Source: an uncultured Poribacteria bacterium (GTDB taxonomy: Bacteria; Poribacteria; WGA-4E; WGA-3G). From it: 64,000 bases of DNA. The stretch is taken from assembly GCA_951828385.1 (NCBI GenBank), contig OX639973.1:4765200-4829199 (forward strand), in the 5' to 3' direction. Each line of letters opens with the position of its first letter. Within the stretch, counting starts at the first letter, position 1. Below the pieces are notes generated by a model. The model was not told where the DNA came from and did no database searches. It saw nothing but the letters and a program-made list of their open reading frames with translations. The position numbers and the translations under genes are program-made. Shown one piece after another: positions 17,187 through 25,952 of the stretch.

Positions 17187-18377
17187 TTATAATTTGGCTT
17201 TCAATTCAGTGAGGTCTTTGTCAAGTGATGCCTCTTCGGCATAACCCGAAAATTCACGTTCCAGTGCCACATTTTGATATGCGACATCGGCTTCAGCTGC
17301 CGCCTTTGCCAAAGTGGCTGCCTCCGTCGCTTTTTTCTCCATATTCGCAAGTGTCTCAAACGCTTGGTTGTTTTGTATCTCTTTCAGCGTCTCGCGGAGA
17401 TGCACTTCGGCATCAATATTTCTGTGTTGTGCGACAACAGTCGCCTTTTTCCCTTCCGCTTCCATGGTTTTCTGCTGGAGATGCTCAAGGAGGTCGCTAA
17501 GGGCTTGGACAACCTGTTCCTGTTCTTCCCCTTGCTTTTTGTACTGGGCTGCTAATCGCTGGTATTCGTTACGTTTTCCGAGGTCTTCCCTTGCCAAATC
17601 CTCTCGTCCTGCCTTGAGGTTAATAATAGCACGCTCTTGCCATCTTTCCGTTTGGGCGACAGCACCTTCATAAGCATTCTTAAACAGTTTTTCGACCCCT
17701 ACAGAGGCATCAACTTTCTGGCGTGCATCTGAAAGCCGGTTTGTCATTTCAACGATAGCATTCTCTAAAATTTTCTCAGGATCTTCGGTTTCGGCTTCAG
17801 TCTGTTCCGGTTCCGGTTCAAATTCCACAACAACCGTCTCCGCTAACTTATCTCCCATCCGCTGCTTTTTTTCTCCGAGTGTCCAGAAAAAATCCAATGG
17901 TTGAAAGATGCCTGCAAGTCGGCGAACAAAAGAATCTTTAAAGGAGCAGGGTTTACCATTTTTCAATCTCAGCACTTGTAGCGATAGCAGCTTTTTGCCG
18001 GGGCCCTGTCCATCGCCGAAGCCATCTATGAAAAACAGAACAGCTGCCCCTATTGCTGCACCGCCCCATAGTAGCGTGTCTAAACCATAGTTCAGCCACG
18101 GTCCGAAAAGAGCAATTATAGACATTTGCACGAGAGGGAACGCGCTTTCATCGGCAACTTGGGTTATTTTAGTTTTAGGACCCAGTGTCCACAGCAATGC
18201 ACTGAGCAATCCAATCCGAATAAGACTCGGACCAATACCAGAACCCATTGCATGAAACAGAAAAACCAAAATTGATAGCACACCTGCTACGAGCATGCCA
18301 TCTATGAAAAACGCGGATAACCGCGCAAATCGGGATGCCAATTTGAGTTTTTTCCCTGCTACCTCAATAAACTTCAT
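17187..18377 (-). CDS. RDD membrane domain fused to PspA/IM30-like coiled coil (copy 3)
   Basis: 396 residues from the ATG at 18377, chosen because its N-terminus MKFIEVAGKKLKLASRFARL aligns with the two paralogues and AGGAGG lies upstream; the frame runs on to 18500 without homology. The RDD region is about 40 residues longer, with an extra hydrophobic stretch (FPLVQMSIIALFGPWLNYGL). The linker EFEPEPEQTEAETE and E-D-P-E-K-I-L open the PspA-like part, with G-R-E-D-L-A-R-E-D-L and A-Q-H-R-N-I-D-A. First gene of the cluster, 59 bases before copy 2. Confidence 0.87.
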   Translation of the reverse strand: MKFIEVAGKKLKLASRFARLSAFFIDGMLVAGVLSILVFLFHAMGSGIGPSLIRIGLLSALLWTLGPKTKITQVADESAFPLVQMSIIALFGPWLNYGLDTLLWGGAAIGAAVLFFIDGFGDGQGPGKKLLSLQVLRLKNGKPCSFKDSFVRRLAGIFQPLDFFWTLGEKKQRMGDKLAETVVVEFEPEPEQTEAETEDPEKILENAIVEMTNRLSDARQKVDASVGVEKLFKNAYEGAVAQTERWQERAIINLKAGREDLAREDLGKRNEYQRLAAQYKKQGEEQEQVVQALSDLLEHLQQKTMEAEGKKATVVAQHRNIDAEVHLRETLKEIQNNQAFETLANMEKKATEAATLAKAAAEADVAYQNVALEREFSGYAEEASLDKDLTELKAKL

Positions 18378-18513
18378 CCTAAAAAAACCTCCTGAAAAAC
18401 CTCTGTTATATGTACCTATATATGTAGAGTCAGCAAAGGCGAAAAAGGATAGCAAAATAGCGTGCTGAAGAAGGTGCAAGGCACAGCAACCTCGCACCAT
18501 GATATTGTGTTCG

Positions 18514-19572
18514 CTACAGTGTTGGCACTGTCACCGCGACTTCGCGTCCACCCGCATTTGAGGAATCAATAACCCCTTGAATGATAACATTCGTAAGCAT
18601 AACACCGTACGGATCAATCGGCGCAGGTTTCCCCTCGCGGACAGCGTCAATAAACGCCGAATCTTCTTCGTGGAATACACTTACAGATTCAAACTTGGTG
18701 AACTCTTGATCAAAAATCTCTCCGTCTTTATCGCCATAGACGCGTACGCCTTCCTCTGGGCCACGGACCTCGCCAATACCGAGCCGTAATCCCGCTTTTT
18801 TGCCGAGGAAGATGGTGCCACCGAGCGAATCCATGTTCATGCACCAGCACGTCTTGAAGACCATACGCGCACCGTTCTCGAACACCACCCAACCGACACC
18901 AAAATCTTCGACTTCAGTCTCTTTAAGCGCAGGGTTCCATGTATTGTGCAAACTCAGGTAGTTAGAGGTGATACCGGAGACCGCAACCGGTTTCGGGTGT
19001 CCCATCAGATAGAGCGCAGTGTCAAGTGCATAGACACCGATGTCCGCAGACGCACCTAAACCTGCTGTCGCCTTTCGGATAAAACTGCCGCCGGGGTTCC
19101 CGCGCCGCCGATCCGCGACGGTCTCAACGTAGTAAATATCGCCGAGTGTGCCAGCATCAACGATCTCTTTTGCCTTAATCACCTGTGGCGAATAACGGAG
19201 TTTCAAGCCGACCATCAATATCTTATCGTTTTCTTTTGCGGCGCGCCACATTGAAGCAGCAGCGTCCAACGTCGCTTCCATCGGCTTCTCACAGAAAACA
19301 TGTTTGCCCGCGTTCAGGGCAGCGACTGTCGGCGCGGCATGCACACCTGTAGGCGTACACACGTACACCGCCTCAATCTCGTCCATTTTGAGCATTTCGT
19401 TGTAATCGTTGAACGTGCGTTTAATGCCCCACCGTTCTTTCGCGCGTTCAAGGTTTGCAGGGACAAGGTCGGCGGCGGCAATAATTTCAGCACCTTTAAC
19501 ATCAGCAAGTGTGCCGCAGTGCGCCTGTGCAATACCCCCCGCCCCAATCAAGCCTAATTTAACTGTTCGCAT
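18514..19572 (-). CDS. Gfo/Idh/MocA family oxidoreductase
   Basis: 352 residues. The N-terminal Rossmann motif G-L-I-G-A-G-G-I-A-Q-A-H binds NAD(P), and H-V-F-C-E-K-P-M (about residue 95) has the catalytic Lys of the family. The C-terminal alpha/beta domain includes GLGASADIGVYALDTALYL, with the D-x-G-x-Y block. Two ATGs lie close together; the one at 19572 is six bases from GAGGAG, while the upstream one overlaps that site. Members oxidise sugars, inositols or related polyols; the substrate is not readable here. Confidence 0.9.
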   Translation of the reverse strand: MRTVKLGLIGAGGIAQAHCGTLADVKGAEIIAAADLVPANLERAKERWGIKRTFNDYNEMLKMDEIEAVYVCTPTGVHAAPTVAALNAGKHVFCEKPMEATLDAAASMWRAAKENDKILMVGLKLRYSPQVIKAKEIVDAGTLGDIYYVETVADRRRGNPGGSFIRKATAGLGASADIGVYALDTALYLMGHPKPVAVSGITSNYLSLHNTWNPALKETEVEDFGVGWVVFENGARMVFKTCWCMNMDSLGGTIFLGKKAGLRLGIGEVRGPEEGVRVYGDKDGEIFDQEFTKFESVSVFHEEDSAFIDAVREGKPAPIDPYGVMLTNVIIQGVIDSSNAGGREVAVTVPTL

Positions 19573-20052
19573 TTCCATCTCCTCGTTACGTATTGTATGC
19601 TTTTGATTTTAATGCATTTCGCCTTTAGAAGTCAAGGGAAAATTGTAGTCGTTTTCGGTTGTCCAGGGGTATTTAGTTTTACATATTTACTTTATATCAC
19701 GACCTGTGCTAGATAATTTTGTTTTATAGCGTTTTGCTTATGCGCGAACATGGTCTTTGAGTTTCATCAAAGAACGTTCCAAACATTGGTCCACCGAGGG
19801 ATCGAGAAAACAACTAGCACAAGTCGTTTATATCCGTGACTATTATTCCACTGTAGGAGCGAGCTGTGCTCGCGATATTGCGTCCAAACCTTAACATCTG
19901 TCAACAGAAACCCTGATCGGTTGTTGGTGGGGCGTATAAATCTTTTGTCAGTGAATTGTCAGAATCAGGATTTGCAGGATTGTAAATAGCAGTTAGCAGA
20001 TAGCGATGAGCGGTTGGTATATGTATGTTGCTTTCACACAGTATAAAAGTAT
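19573..20052. other. Intergenic stretch with MITE-like sequences
   Basis: No convincing gene. CAGGGGTATTTAGTTTT at 19664-19680 is a solitary end of the repeat family seen complete at 56054. An element with its own inverted ends follows at 19694-19833. A short palindrome GCGAGC-TGT-GCTCGC lies near 19858-19872. Confidence 0.5.
19694..19833. repeat. MITE-like element with terminal inverted repeats
   Basis: The left end reads ATATCACGACCTGTGCTAG and the right end, reverse complemented, ATATAAACGACTTGTGCTAG. That is about 140 bases between imperfect inverted ends with no coding capacity. Confidence 0.5.
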
Positions 20053-20081
20053 TTGAAAATTCCTGAATAATTTGCTAAAAT
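20053..20081 (+). promoter_or_regulatory. Probable sigma-70 promoter
   Basis: TTGAAA (20053-20058), 17-base spacer and TAAAAT (20076-20081) preceded by GC, about 70 bases before the ATG at 20152. Confidence 0.5.
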
Positions 20082-20151
20082 AGTTTAATCTGCTAACGCA
20101 AGGAAGTATGTATGTTGCTTTTATAGAGTGAAAAAATATAGGAGAATTACA

Positions 20152-20526
20152 ATGCGAAATAAGCGGAACACTCTGTGTGGAATATTAGGAATTTTCTTTG
20201 TCCTTTCTGTTGTCCTTATGGCATCAGGTCAACCGGCACCATCGGACTCAGGAGTTATAACAGTCACCGAAAAAATAGATGTAGGGGAGCTAAACAGAAA
20301 TGTGAGGGACTTGAGCAAAAATATGAAGGAGCTAAGCGAAAATCTGAAGGAGTTAAACAAGAACGTCCAAGAACTTAACAAACAGTTTGCCAGACTTGAT
20401 GAAAGGACAAAATTGCATTCTAATTTACTTTATATACTTATAGCGGGAGTTTTCGGCATCCCATTGACGCGAGTACTATGGTCTACATTCAGACTTCCCA
20501 CAAAACCGCATCAATCTCCGCCATAA
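20152..20526 (+). CDS. Small exported or membrane coiled-coil protein
   Basis: 124 residues from the ATG at 20152, which has AGGAG seven bases upstream; an in-frame upstream ATG lacks one. Residues about 5-27 are a signal peptide or first membrane helix. Residues about 40-85 are a heptad coiled coil built from repeats of the form x-x-L-[SN]-K/E-N-[VLM]-K/R-E-L. A second hydrophobic stretch (LLYILIAGVFGIPLTRVL) follows. No family recognised. Its last 38 bases overlap the end of the converging restriction-modification gene. Confidence 0.7.
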   Translation: MRNKRNTLCGILGIFFVLSVVLMASGQPAPSDSGVITVTEKIDVGELNRNVRDLSKNMKELSENLKELNKNVQELNKQFARLDERTKLHSNLLYILIAGVFGIPLTRVLWSTFRLPTKPHQSPP

Positions 20527-23500
20527 CCCCAAGTGTCTCCGCAACAGCCACCAAAATCGCACGATACTGACGCACGTCTTCATAACGCAACACCTCACCG
20601 CGCCGATCCTTCAACCACTTCTCACACACCTGATATGCACCGATTTCATATTCCCATACTGCCTCGGGGACATCCGTGAAATGCTGGGTAGCGTTAATCC
20701 AGACCTTACCCTCCACATACTGCAATTTTGATACAACGCCATCGCCTTCACCTTCAAACCGATGCAGTGCTGGAATCTGTACATCTTTTAGGAGATGCCA
20801 ATCCATCAACCGCTGCCCCAACGTAGCAAGTGCGCGGAAATGTTCAATATCCTGTGGCAAGGGGATACGCGGGAAGTCGTATTTTAGGAAATCATAGTAG
20901 CGTTGGCGGTAGATGGGACTATACAAGATTGCATAGATATAGGCGAGGATATCCTCTGGTGAGATACCTTCGGGGAGGTTAAATGGGGCGGTCTGCGGGA
21001 GTTCCAACGCCTCCGAAAGTGCAGTGAGAAAGGCAGGTTTGAAATTGAGTGAACGCTCTGTCTCAAGCCCCAATTCCTCTGGATTTGGATACAGGTAGAG
21101 CGGGAATACGTGTCCTGATTCGCTGGTTCTGTTAGAGATGTAAGAAACTTCGGTGATTTTATCAGTTATCAAAGCATGTTGCCAAACTGGACTTTTGACA
21201 ACACGACAGACACAGAGTGCCACATTTTCTGAAAGTAGATGTGGCATAACCGTAGGACGAGGCATACAATGAAAACCTCGCGATTGCCCAGTGTAATAGG
21301 TCCAGCGTGTGTCATACGGACGATAGTGAATAGGTGAGATATGCTGTTCTGCATTCGGATGGTTACGAAGATCCGCTTGGGCAAGGTGGATTTGCCAATC
21401 TCGGCTATCTCTTGGCAGCCTGTACCTTTCCCGTGCTTCATCTACAGAAAAGGAAACAAAATCCGTTACCGTTTCGCGCACCTCTTCAGCAGTCCGATGG
21501 ATTGTCAATTTGTCTCGTGCAGTGACAACACCAATTGAACTGGTTTGGAAGATGGCAGTAATTTTCCATCCTATTTCATATTCTGCTCGCGCTTCTACCT
21601 TTTGCGGCACAAAAAGATAGTCCGGTGATGTAGGTTGCAATTCATGCCATTCAGTGGTTTGGGTATCGCTCTCCGAAAGGGTGTTGTATTTCGCCTCGCG
21701 GGATCCCCACATATCAGCGTAATAAACTTTTGCCATCGTAGGATTATCGCGATGCTTAACACATAACACAATAGACACACCTTGCATTATGTCAAAAACA
21801 TTTTCATCTTGTTCCGTCAAAGGGATTGCTTCTGTTCTTCTGTTACTCCCATGTAGGTTGAGAAGATAGATAGCATTGAAACTCTCTAAAAGACTTTGGC
21901 GCATACCTCGAGCGGTAGCCGCGTCAAGGAAATTATTATTGACAATATAACCGATTACACCCTCGCCATTCTTATCAATTCGCCACTGTGCCCATCTAAT
22001 AAATTTCACATAATCATCTTGAAGTGCTCTTGGATTTCTCTCACGGATCGGTTCTCCATTAACCTGTCCATACTCCTTAATGAGTTCGCCAATAAAAGTT
22101 AAATTTCCATCAACGCGGTTTGGATTAGCAGAATGGATTTTATAAGGCGGATTGCCGAGGATAACAAGCAGTGGTTCATCACGTTTTACCGACAACGCTG
22201 CATTCGCCTCGTCGGTGATAAACTCCGCAAAGGGTAACGAGGGCTGCATTTCCGACGGTTGCTCTAAGGTATTCGTGAGATAGATACCGAGGCGTTCATC
22301 TGCATGCCACCCTTGTGCCTGTAAAAACAGCCCCAACTTCAGATGCGCGATGGTATACGGCGCGACGAGCAACTCAAACCCAAAAATCCGCTTGACCAGT
22401 TCAGCGTTGACATACTGCTGCCACGCCGCAGTACCATAGGTTTGTGTCACTGATTCCTGAATATGTTCCAACACCCTCAACAGAAAACCGCCAGTCCCCG
22501 TGGCAGGGTCAAGGATGAGCGTATTTTCATCTGCAAGCCCATCCGGTCTGTTCAACTCCGTTTTCAGCAGACTATCCACCGACCTGACGATGTAGGAGAT
22601 AACCTGCAGCGGTGTGTAGTAGACACCCCGATCAACGCGACGCTGCGGATCGTATTCAGCGAGGAAGGTCTCATAGAAGTGGATAACCGGATCTTCGAGA
22701 TGATTCCCCGCAGTAAACGCTGTTCGGAGCATCGCAGTCGGGACATTTCGGAGAAGCCCCGAAATCTCGTCCAGAATATAGGTGACGTTTGCCTCAAGCC
22801 TCGGTGAGGCGATATGATGAAAGAGTTCAATGAGAAACGGGTTTGATCTCGGCAGTGCATCTACAGCGGTGCGTCGCGAGAAGTTCGTGGCGTTCGGCAG
22901 TGTGCAGCGCGCCGCAAATAACCCATAAGCGAGGGTTTGTGCATACATATCCGCAAAATCGTCGAGGGTCAACGTAGACAGGAGGAGTTCCTTGAACGCC
23001 GAGAACATCCTATAAATATCGCTACTTTCATCAGCGAGCGTCGTAGCAACCTGCGTCTGTAGTTCCCGCGTCCGTCTGGCGAGGTATCTCGCGAGTGCCT
23101 CTGGGGTGGTAATCTGGACGGGTTCAGCATTTAGAAACCGATATAGTAATGTCTCAAAACTGCCCGTTCCATCTTCTACACTCGCCTCTGCGCGCAGGCG
23201 ACCTTCTGTCCACAACTGGAAATTGACGAAATTGGTGAGAATGAAGTTATCCAGATTTTTAATAAAACGTGCGTTCTGTTCTTGGGCGTGTCCTGTGAGA
23301 CTGTTCAGGTCTCTACCGTATCTTTCTGCCTCAATATAACCGATGGGCAACAAGCCATCCATTGCCACAAAATCGGGTCTCCCAATCTGATCCAATCGCC
23401 TCGGTTCTTGGACGAACCGTATCGTGTTTCTGCGAAAATGCGCAACGGAGACTTCCTCAAGGAAGGCTTGCAGGTGTGGAAATAAAGAAAGTTCTGGAGT

Positions 23501-23569
23501 TGCTGCTGCGCTCTCTTGTGTGTGGCGTATCTTCTGTAGATAAAGGTTACAACGTGTTTGAAAGTGCAT
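20489..23569 (-). CDS. Type IIG (ISP-like) restriction-modification enzyme, N6-adenine methyltransferase
   Basis: About 1026 residues. Near residues 65-82 a PD-(D/E)xK-like nuclease motif is present (G-R-P-D-F, then I-E-A-E). SAM-binding motif I D-P-A-T-G-T-G-G-F lies at about 354-362 and catalytic motif IV N-P-P-Y at about 473-476, as in N6-adenine methyltransferases. The rest is probably the target-recognition region. No helicase domain, so it is a single-chain type IIG layout rather than full type ISP. The frame reaches 23629, but that ATG lies inside a short repeat; MHFQTRC at 23569 is the better start, without a clear ribosome site. Confidence 0.85.
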   Translation of the reverse strand: MHFQTRCNLYLQKIRHTQESAAATPELSLFPHLQAFLEEVSVAHFRRNTIRFVQEPRRLDQIGRPDFVAMDGLLPIGYIEAERYGRDLNSLTGHAQEQNARFIKNLDNFILTNFVNFQLWTEGRLRAEASVEDGTGSFETLLYRFLNAEPVQITTPEALARYLARRTRELQTQVATTLADESSDIYRMFSAFKELLLSTLTLDDFADMYAQTLAYGLFAARCTLPNATNFSRRTAVDALPRSNPFLIELFHHIASPRLEANVTYILDEISGLLRNVPTAMLRTAFTAGNHLEDPVIHFYETFLAEYDPQRRVDRGVYYTPLQVISYIVRSVDSLLKTELNRPDGLADENTLILDPATGTGGFLLRVLEHIQESVTQTYGTAAWQQYVNAELVKRIFGFELLVAPYTIAHLKLGLFLQAQGWHADERLGIYLTNTLEQPSEMQPSLPFAEFITDEANAALSVKRDEPLLVILGNPPYKIHSANPNRVDGNLTFIGELIKEYGQVNGEPIRERNPRALQDDYVKFIRWAQWRIDKNGEGVIGYIVNNNFLDAATARGMRQSLLESFNAIYLLNLHGSNRRTEAIPLTEQDENVFDIMQGVSIVLCVKHRDNPTMAKVYYADMWGSREAKYNTLSESDTQTTEWHELQPTSPDYLFVPQKVEARAEYEIGWKITAIFQTSSIGVVTARDKLTIHRTAEEVRETVTDFVSFSVDEARERYRLPRDSRDWQIHLAQADLRNHPNAEQHISPIHYRPYDTRWTYYTGQSRGFHCMPRPTVMPHLLSENVALCVCRVVKSPVWQHALITDKITEVSYISNRTSESGHVFPLYLYPNPEELGLETERSLNFKPAFLTALSEALELPQTAPFNLPEGISPEDILAYIYAILYSPIYRQRYYDFLKYDFPRIPLPQDIEHFRALATLGQRLMDWHLLKDVQIPALHRFEGEGDGVVSKLQYVEGKVWINATQHFTDVPEAVWEYEIGAYQVCEKWLKDRRGEVLRYEDVRQYRAILVAVAETLGVMAEIDAVLWEV

Positions 23570-23589
23570 AAGCAGCAAGGTTTGTAGTA

Positions 23590-23652
23590 GCGCAATTCTG
23601 CGGCGTACTCGCCCAAATGCAACGTGCATTATTGCGCATTGCGTAAGTCCTA
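23590..23652. repeat. Hairpin repeat with 30-base module and ACTTACGCAA-type end
   Basis: GCGCAAT and ATTGCGC flank the module GCGGCGTACTCGCCCAAATG (continuing CAACGTGCAT, 23600-23630). GCGTAAGTCCT follows directly. The same module occurs at 40721, 40753 and 43022. It lies immediately upstream of the type IIG gene and probably carries or disturbs its leader. Confidence 0.6.
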
Positions 23653-23767
23653 ACTAATGTTAGTGCGGAACATACTGTATGTTTCAGTGAGATTCTCTAA
23701 CCTCTGCATTATACCTTTTCTGGGTCTTCTGTGCAAGGTCTTTTGTCAAGGCTATAGCAGAAACCGA

Positions 23768-23796
23768 TTGACACAATTCACCGTCTGTGCTATATT
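23768..23796 (+). promoter_or_regulatory. Sigma-70 promoter for the dehydrogenase-ThuA operon
   Basis: Perfect TTGACA (23768-23773), 17-base spacer and TATATT (23791-23796) preceded by GC, about 35 bases before the GTG start at 23830. Confidence 0.65.
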
Positions 23797-23829
23797 CCAA
23801 ACAGACTACTAATTTTTGAGGAGATCGTT

Positions 23830-24861
23830 GTGAAAGCTGCACAATTTTATGGTGGAAAAGACATAAGGGTCGAAACGGTCCCAGATCCTACACCTGAAGA
23901 AGAACAAATCCTTGTCCAAGTAGAGGCGGCAGGGATCTGTGGGAGTGATCTGCACGGGTATCATCACCAACCCGAGAAACCCTTAGCTCCGCGCATCGGC
24001 GGACACGAGTTAGCGGGACTTGTTATTGATACAGGCAAAGGTGTTACGGGGTATGAAAAGGGCGCGCGTGTGGCTGTTGAACCCATTAGTCCGTGTAACG
24101 ATTGTCCAGAGTGCTATAACGGCTACTACAATATCTGCGGAAATTTACGGCACGGTGGCGGCGGTTTTGCGGAGTTTATGGTCGCACGGACAGCAAACGT
24201 ATATTCACTGCCAGAGAGTGTCTCCCCTGAAGGGGGTGCATTGGCAGAAGTCTACGCCGTGGCTGTCCATGCTGTGAACAGAGCGATGGTTTCACCAGGG
24301 GATCGCGTCGCTATTATCGGCAGTGGGCCTGTCGGATTGACGATTGCCCAAGTAGCAGATGTCGCAGGCGCAACCTCTATCGCTATGTTAGGAAAGCCAG
24401 ATGGACCCATACAGATTGCCCACGAAGCGGTGGGTGCTGTACCCATCAATGTGGATAAAACAGACGCTGTGGAGGCTATCAAGGACTGGAGCGACGGACG
24501 CGGGGCGGATGTCGTTTTTGAGGCGGTCGGTGGCACAGCGAACACACTGGAACAGGCAACAGAGATTGCCGCGAAACGCGGTCGCGTTTGCATGGTCGGT
24601 GGACATCGGACACCCCTCACCTTTTCAGAACGGTTCGCACGGAGTCGAGAACTCACAGTTATCTGGTCCTTCTGTTACGGGAGACGCGGCGGCAGAACCG
24701 AGTTCCAGGTCGCTATTGATCTACTCGCCGCTGGCAAGTTGGATCCGAACCCGCTCGTCACGCACCGGTTCGACTTAGACGCTATTAACGAGGCATTCGC
24801 TGTCGCCGCAGGACGCGATGAACACGGTTCTGTCAAAGTTCTCGTGATGCCCAACGATTAA
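23830..24861 (+). CDS. Zinc-dependent alcohol dehydrogenase (MDR superfamily)
   Basis: 343 residues, starting with GTG at 23830 after GAGGAG. G-I-C-G-S-D-L-H and G-H-E-L-A-G supply the catalytic zinc Cys and His-Glu. The structural zinc site is C-N-D-C-P-E-C-x7-C (about 95-109). The nucleotide-binding G-S-G-P-V-G lies near residue 165. Resembles sorbitol or threonine dehydrogenases. It is 10 bases upstream of a ThuA-like gene, so the pair probably serves sugar or polyol catabolism. Confidence 0.9.
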   Translation: MKAAQFYGGKDIRVETVPDPTPEEEQILVQVEAAGICGSDLHGYHHQPEKPLAPRIGGHELAGLVIDTGKGVTGYEKGARVAVEPISPCNDCPECYNGYYNICGNLRHGGGGFAEFMVARTANVYSLPESVSPEGGALAEVYAVAVHAVNRAMVSPGDRVAIIGSGPVGLTIAQVADVAGATSIAMLGKPDGPIQIAHEAVGAVPINVDKTDAVEAIKDWSDGRGADVVFEAVGGTANTLEQATEIAAKRGRVCMVGGHRTPLTFSERFARSRELTVIWSFCYGRRGGRTEFQVAIDLLAAGKLDPNPLVTHRFDLDAINEAFAVAAGRDEHGSVKVLVMPND

Positions 24862-24871
24862 GGGAGACGAA

Positions 24872-25507
24872 ATGGAGACACTTAAATTACTTATATTTGT
24901 CGGGACAGAAGGGATTTATCACGATCACGCAGGAAACGGACAGTTCCTCACATCAATGCTCAACGGCACCGACATTATTGCAGCCGATTTCTCACAAGAC
25001 TACGGCGTGCTCGCAGATGGACTCGAAGGATATGACACTGTGCTTTTCTACACCGACGTTGGGGAACTTACGAAAGCACAAGAGAATGGCCTGCTCAACT
25101 ATATCCGAACAGGTGGTGGCTTCTTCGGGCTACATACCGCAGCCGCTTCGTTCCGGGAATCCGAAGGCTACCACGGCATGCTCAACGGGTTTTTCAACGG
25201 ACACAGTCCCTATATGGACTTCACCGTTAATGTCAGCGATCCGAATCATCCCATCACCGAAGGGTTAGCCGATTTTCAGGCGACAGATGAACTCTACTAC
25301 CTCGAGCACAACCCAGATGCATCGCACCATCTGATGCACGCCTACGATGAAACAAAAGATGAAACCCACGTCATGGCATTCCATCATACCTACGGCGACG
25401 GGCGAGTCTTCTACTTCGCACTCGGACACGATATGGCAGTCCTTGAAAACCCAAGTTTTCAGACAGTCATCCGCCGTGGCGCGCTATGGGCAGGCAATCG
25501 GATTTAG
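24872..25507 (+). CDS. ThuA-like (trehalose utilisation) domain protein
   Basis: 211 residues with the class-I glutamine-amidotransferase-like ThuA fold: Y-D-T-V-L-F-Y-T-D-V-G at about 55, G-G-G-F-F-G-L-H-T-A at about 88-97, N-G-F-F-N-G-H, and the C-terminal A-F-H-H-T-Y-G-D-G-R-V-F-Y-F-A-L-G-H-D. ThuA domains are tied to disaccharide and polyol metabolism; the biochemical activity is unclear. GGGAG before the ATG. Second gene of the operon with the zinc dehydrogenase. Confidence 0.9.
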   Translation: METLKLLIFVGTEGIYHDHAGNGQFLTSMLNGTDIIAADFSQDYGVLADGLEGYDTVLFYTDVGELTKAQENGLLNYIRTGGGFFGLHTAAASFRESEGYHGMLNGFFNGHSPYMDFTVNVSDPNHPITEGLADFQATDELYYLEHNPDASHHLMHAYDETKDETHVMAFHHTYGDGRVFYFALGHDMAVLENPSFQTVIRRGALWAGNRI

Positions 25508-25914
25508 ATGTTTTGGGTTGTGGTGAACGGCATGGACGTATATCGGTTCTTGGTAGGATCCGATATTTTTCTGGGTGTATAAATATTTTGGCAGTGGCTC
25601 CTTCACGCCTTTGCCGTGAGAAATCCGTTATCTATCAGCAAATCTCTTTGCTCCAGCGGAGCAATATGTCTATAGAAAAAGATGGTTCCTTCTCTTGCAC
25701 TCCAGATGAAGATTAAGAATTTAATCGGGTAATTCTGAGACGTGTGATAACAAGTAGATCGGTTCGTAGTAGTGCGATTCATCGCACGTCGTGTTGCCAC
25801 AATTACCCAATTTATTTGTTAAACTTCATGAGGAGTGCTATGGAAACAAACCTGTCCTATCGAAAGAAGTAATACCGTGACAAAAACTTTATACATCCTA
25901 TTTTTGTTTTTTAT
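25508..25914. other. Intergenic stretch with inverted-repeat element and possible leader peptide
   Basis: CGGGTAATT (25726-25734) and AATTACCC (25801-25808) frame a hairpin with stem GTGCGA/TCGCAC (25772-25787), a MITE-like unit. After it, an ATG at 25840 with GAGGAG opens a ten-codon frame (METNLSYRKK, stop at 25872). This could be a leader peptide or a relic. No larger gene seen. Confidence 0.4.
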
Positions 25915-25943
25915 TTGACTTTTTTAATCAAATTTTTTACAAT
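25915..25943 (+). promoter_or_regulatory. Promoter of the BREX-like operon
   Basis: TTGACT (25915-25920), 17-base spacer and TACAAT (25938-25943). Transcription would start near 25950, only a few bases before the ATG at 25953, so the first message may be nearly leaderless. The surroundings are strongly AT-rich. Confidence 0.6.
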
Positions 25944-25952
25944 GATTATCGA

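Noticed and set aside
19840-19880. Palindrome GCGAGC-TGT-GCTCGC as a terminator
   Set aside because: No T run follows on either strand and no gene ends nearby in the right direction.
20489-23569. The methyltransferase as PglX of the BREX-like system
   Set aside because: It has a PD-(D/E)xK nuclease motif, lies on the opposite strand behind two metabolic genes, and reads as a self-contained type IIG enzyme.
23570-23629. Extended N-terminus of the type IIG enzyme
   Set aside because: The extra 20 codons are encoded by the dispersed repeat module, so the longer start is probably accidental.
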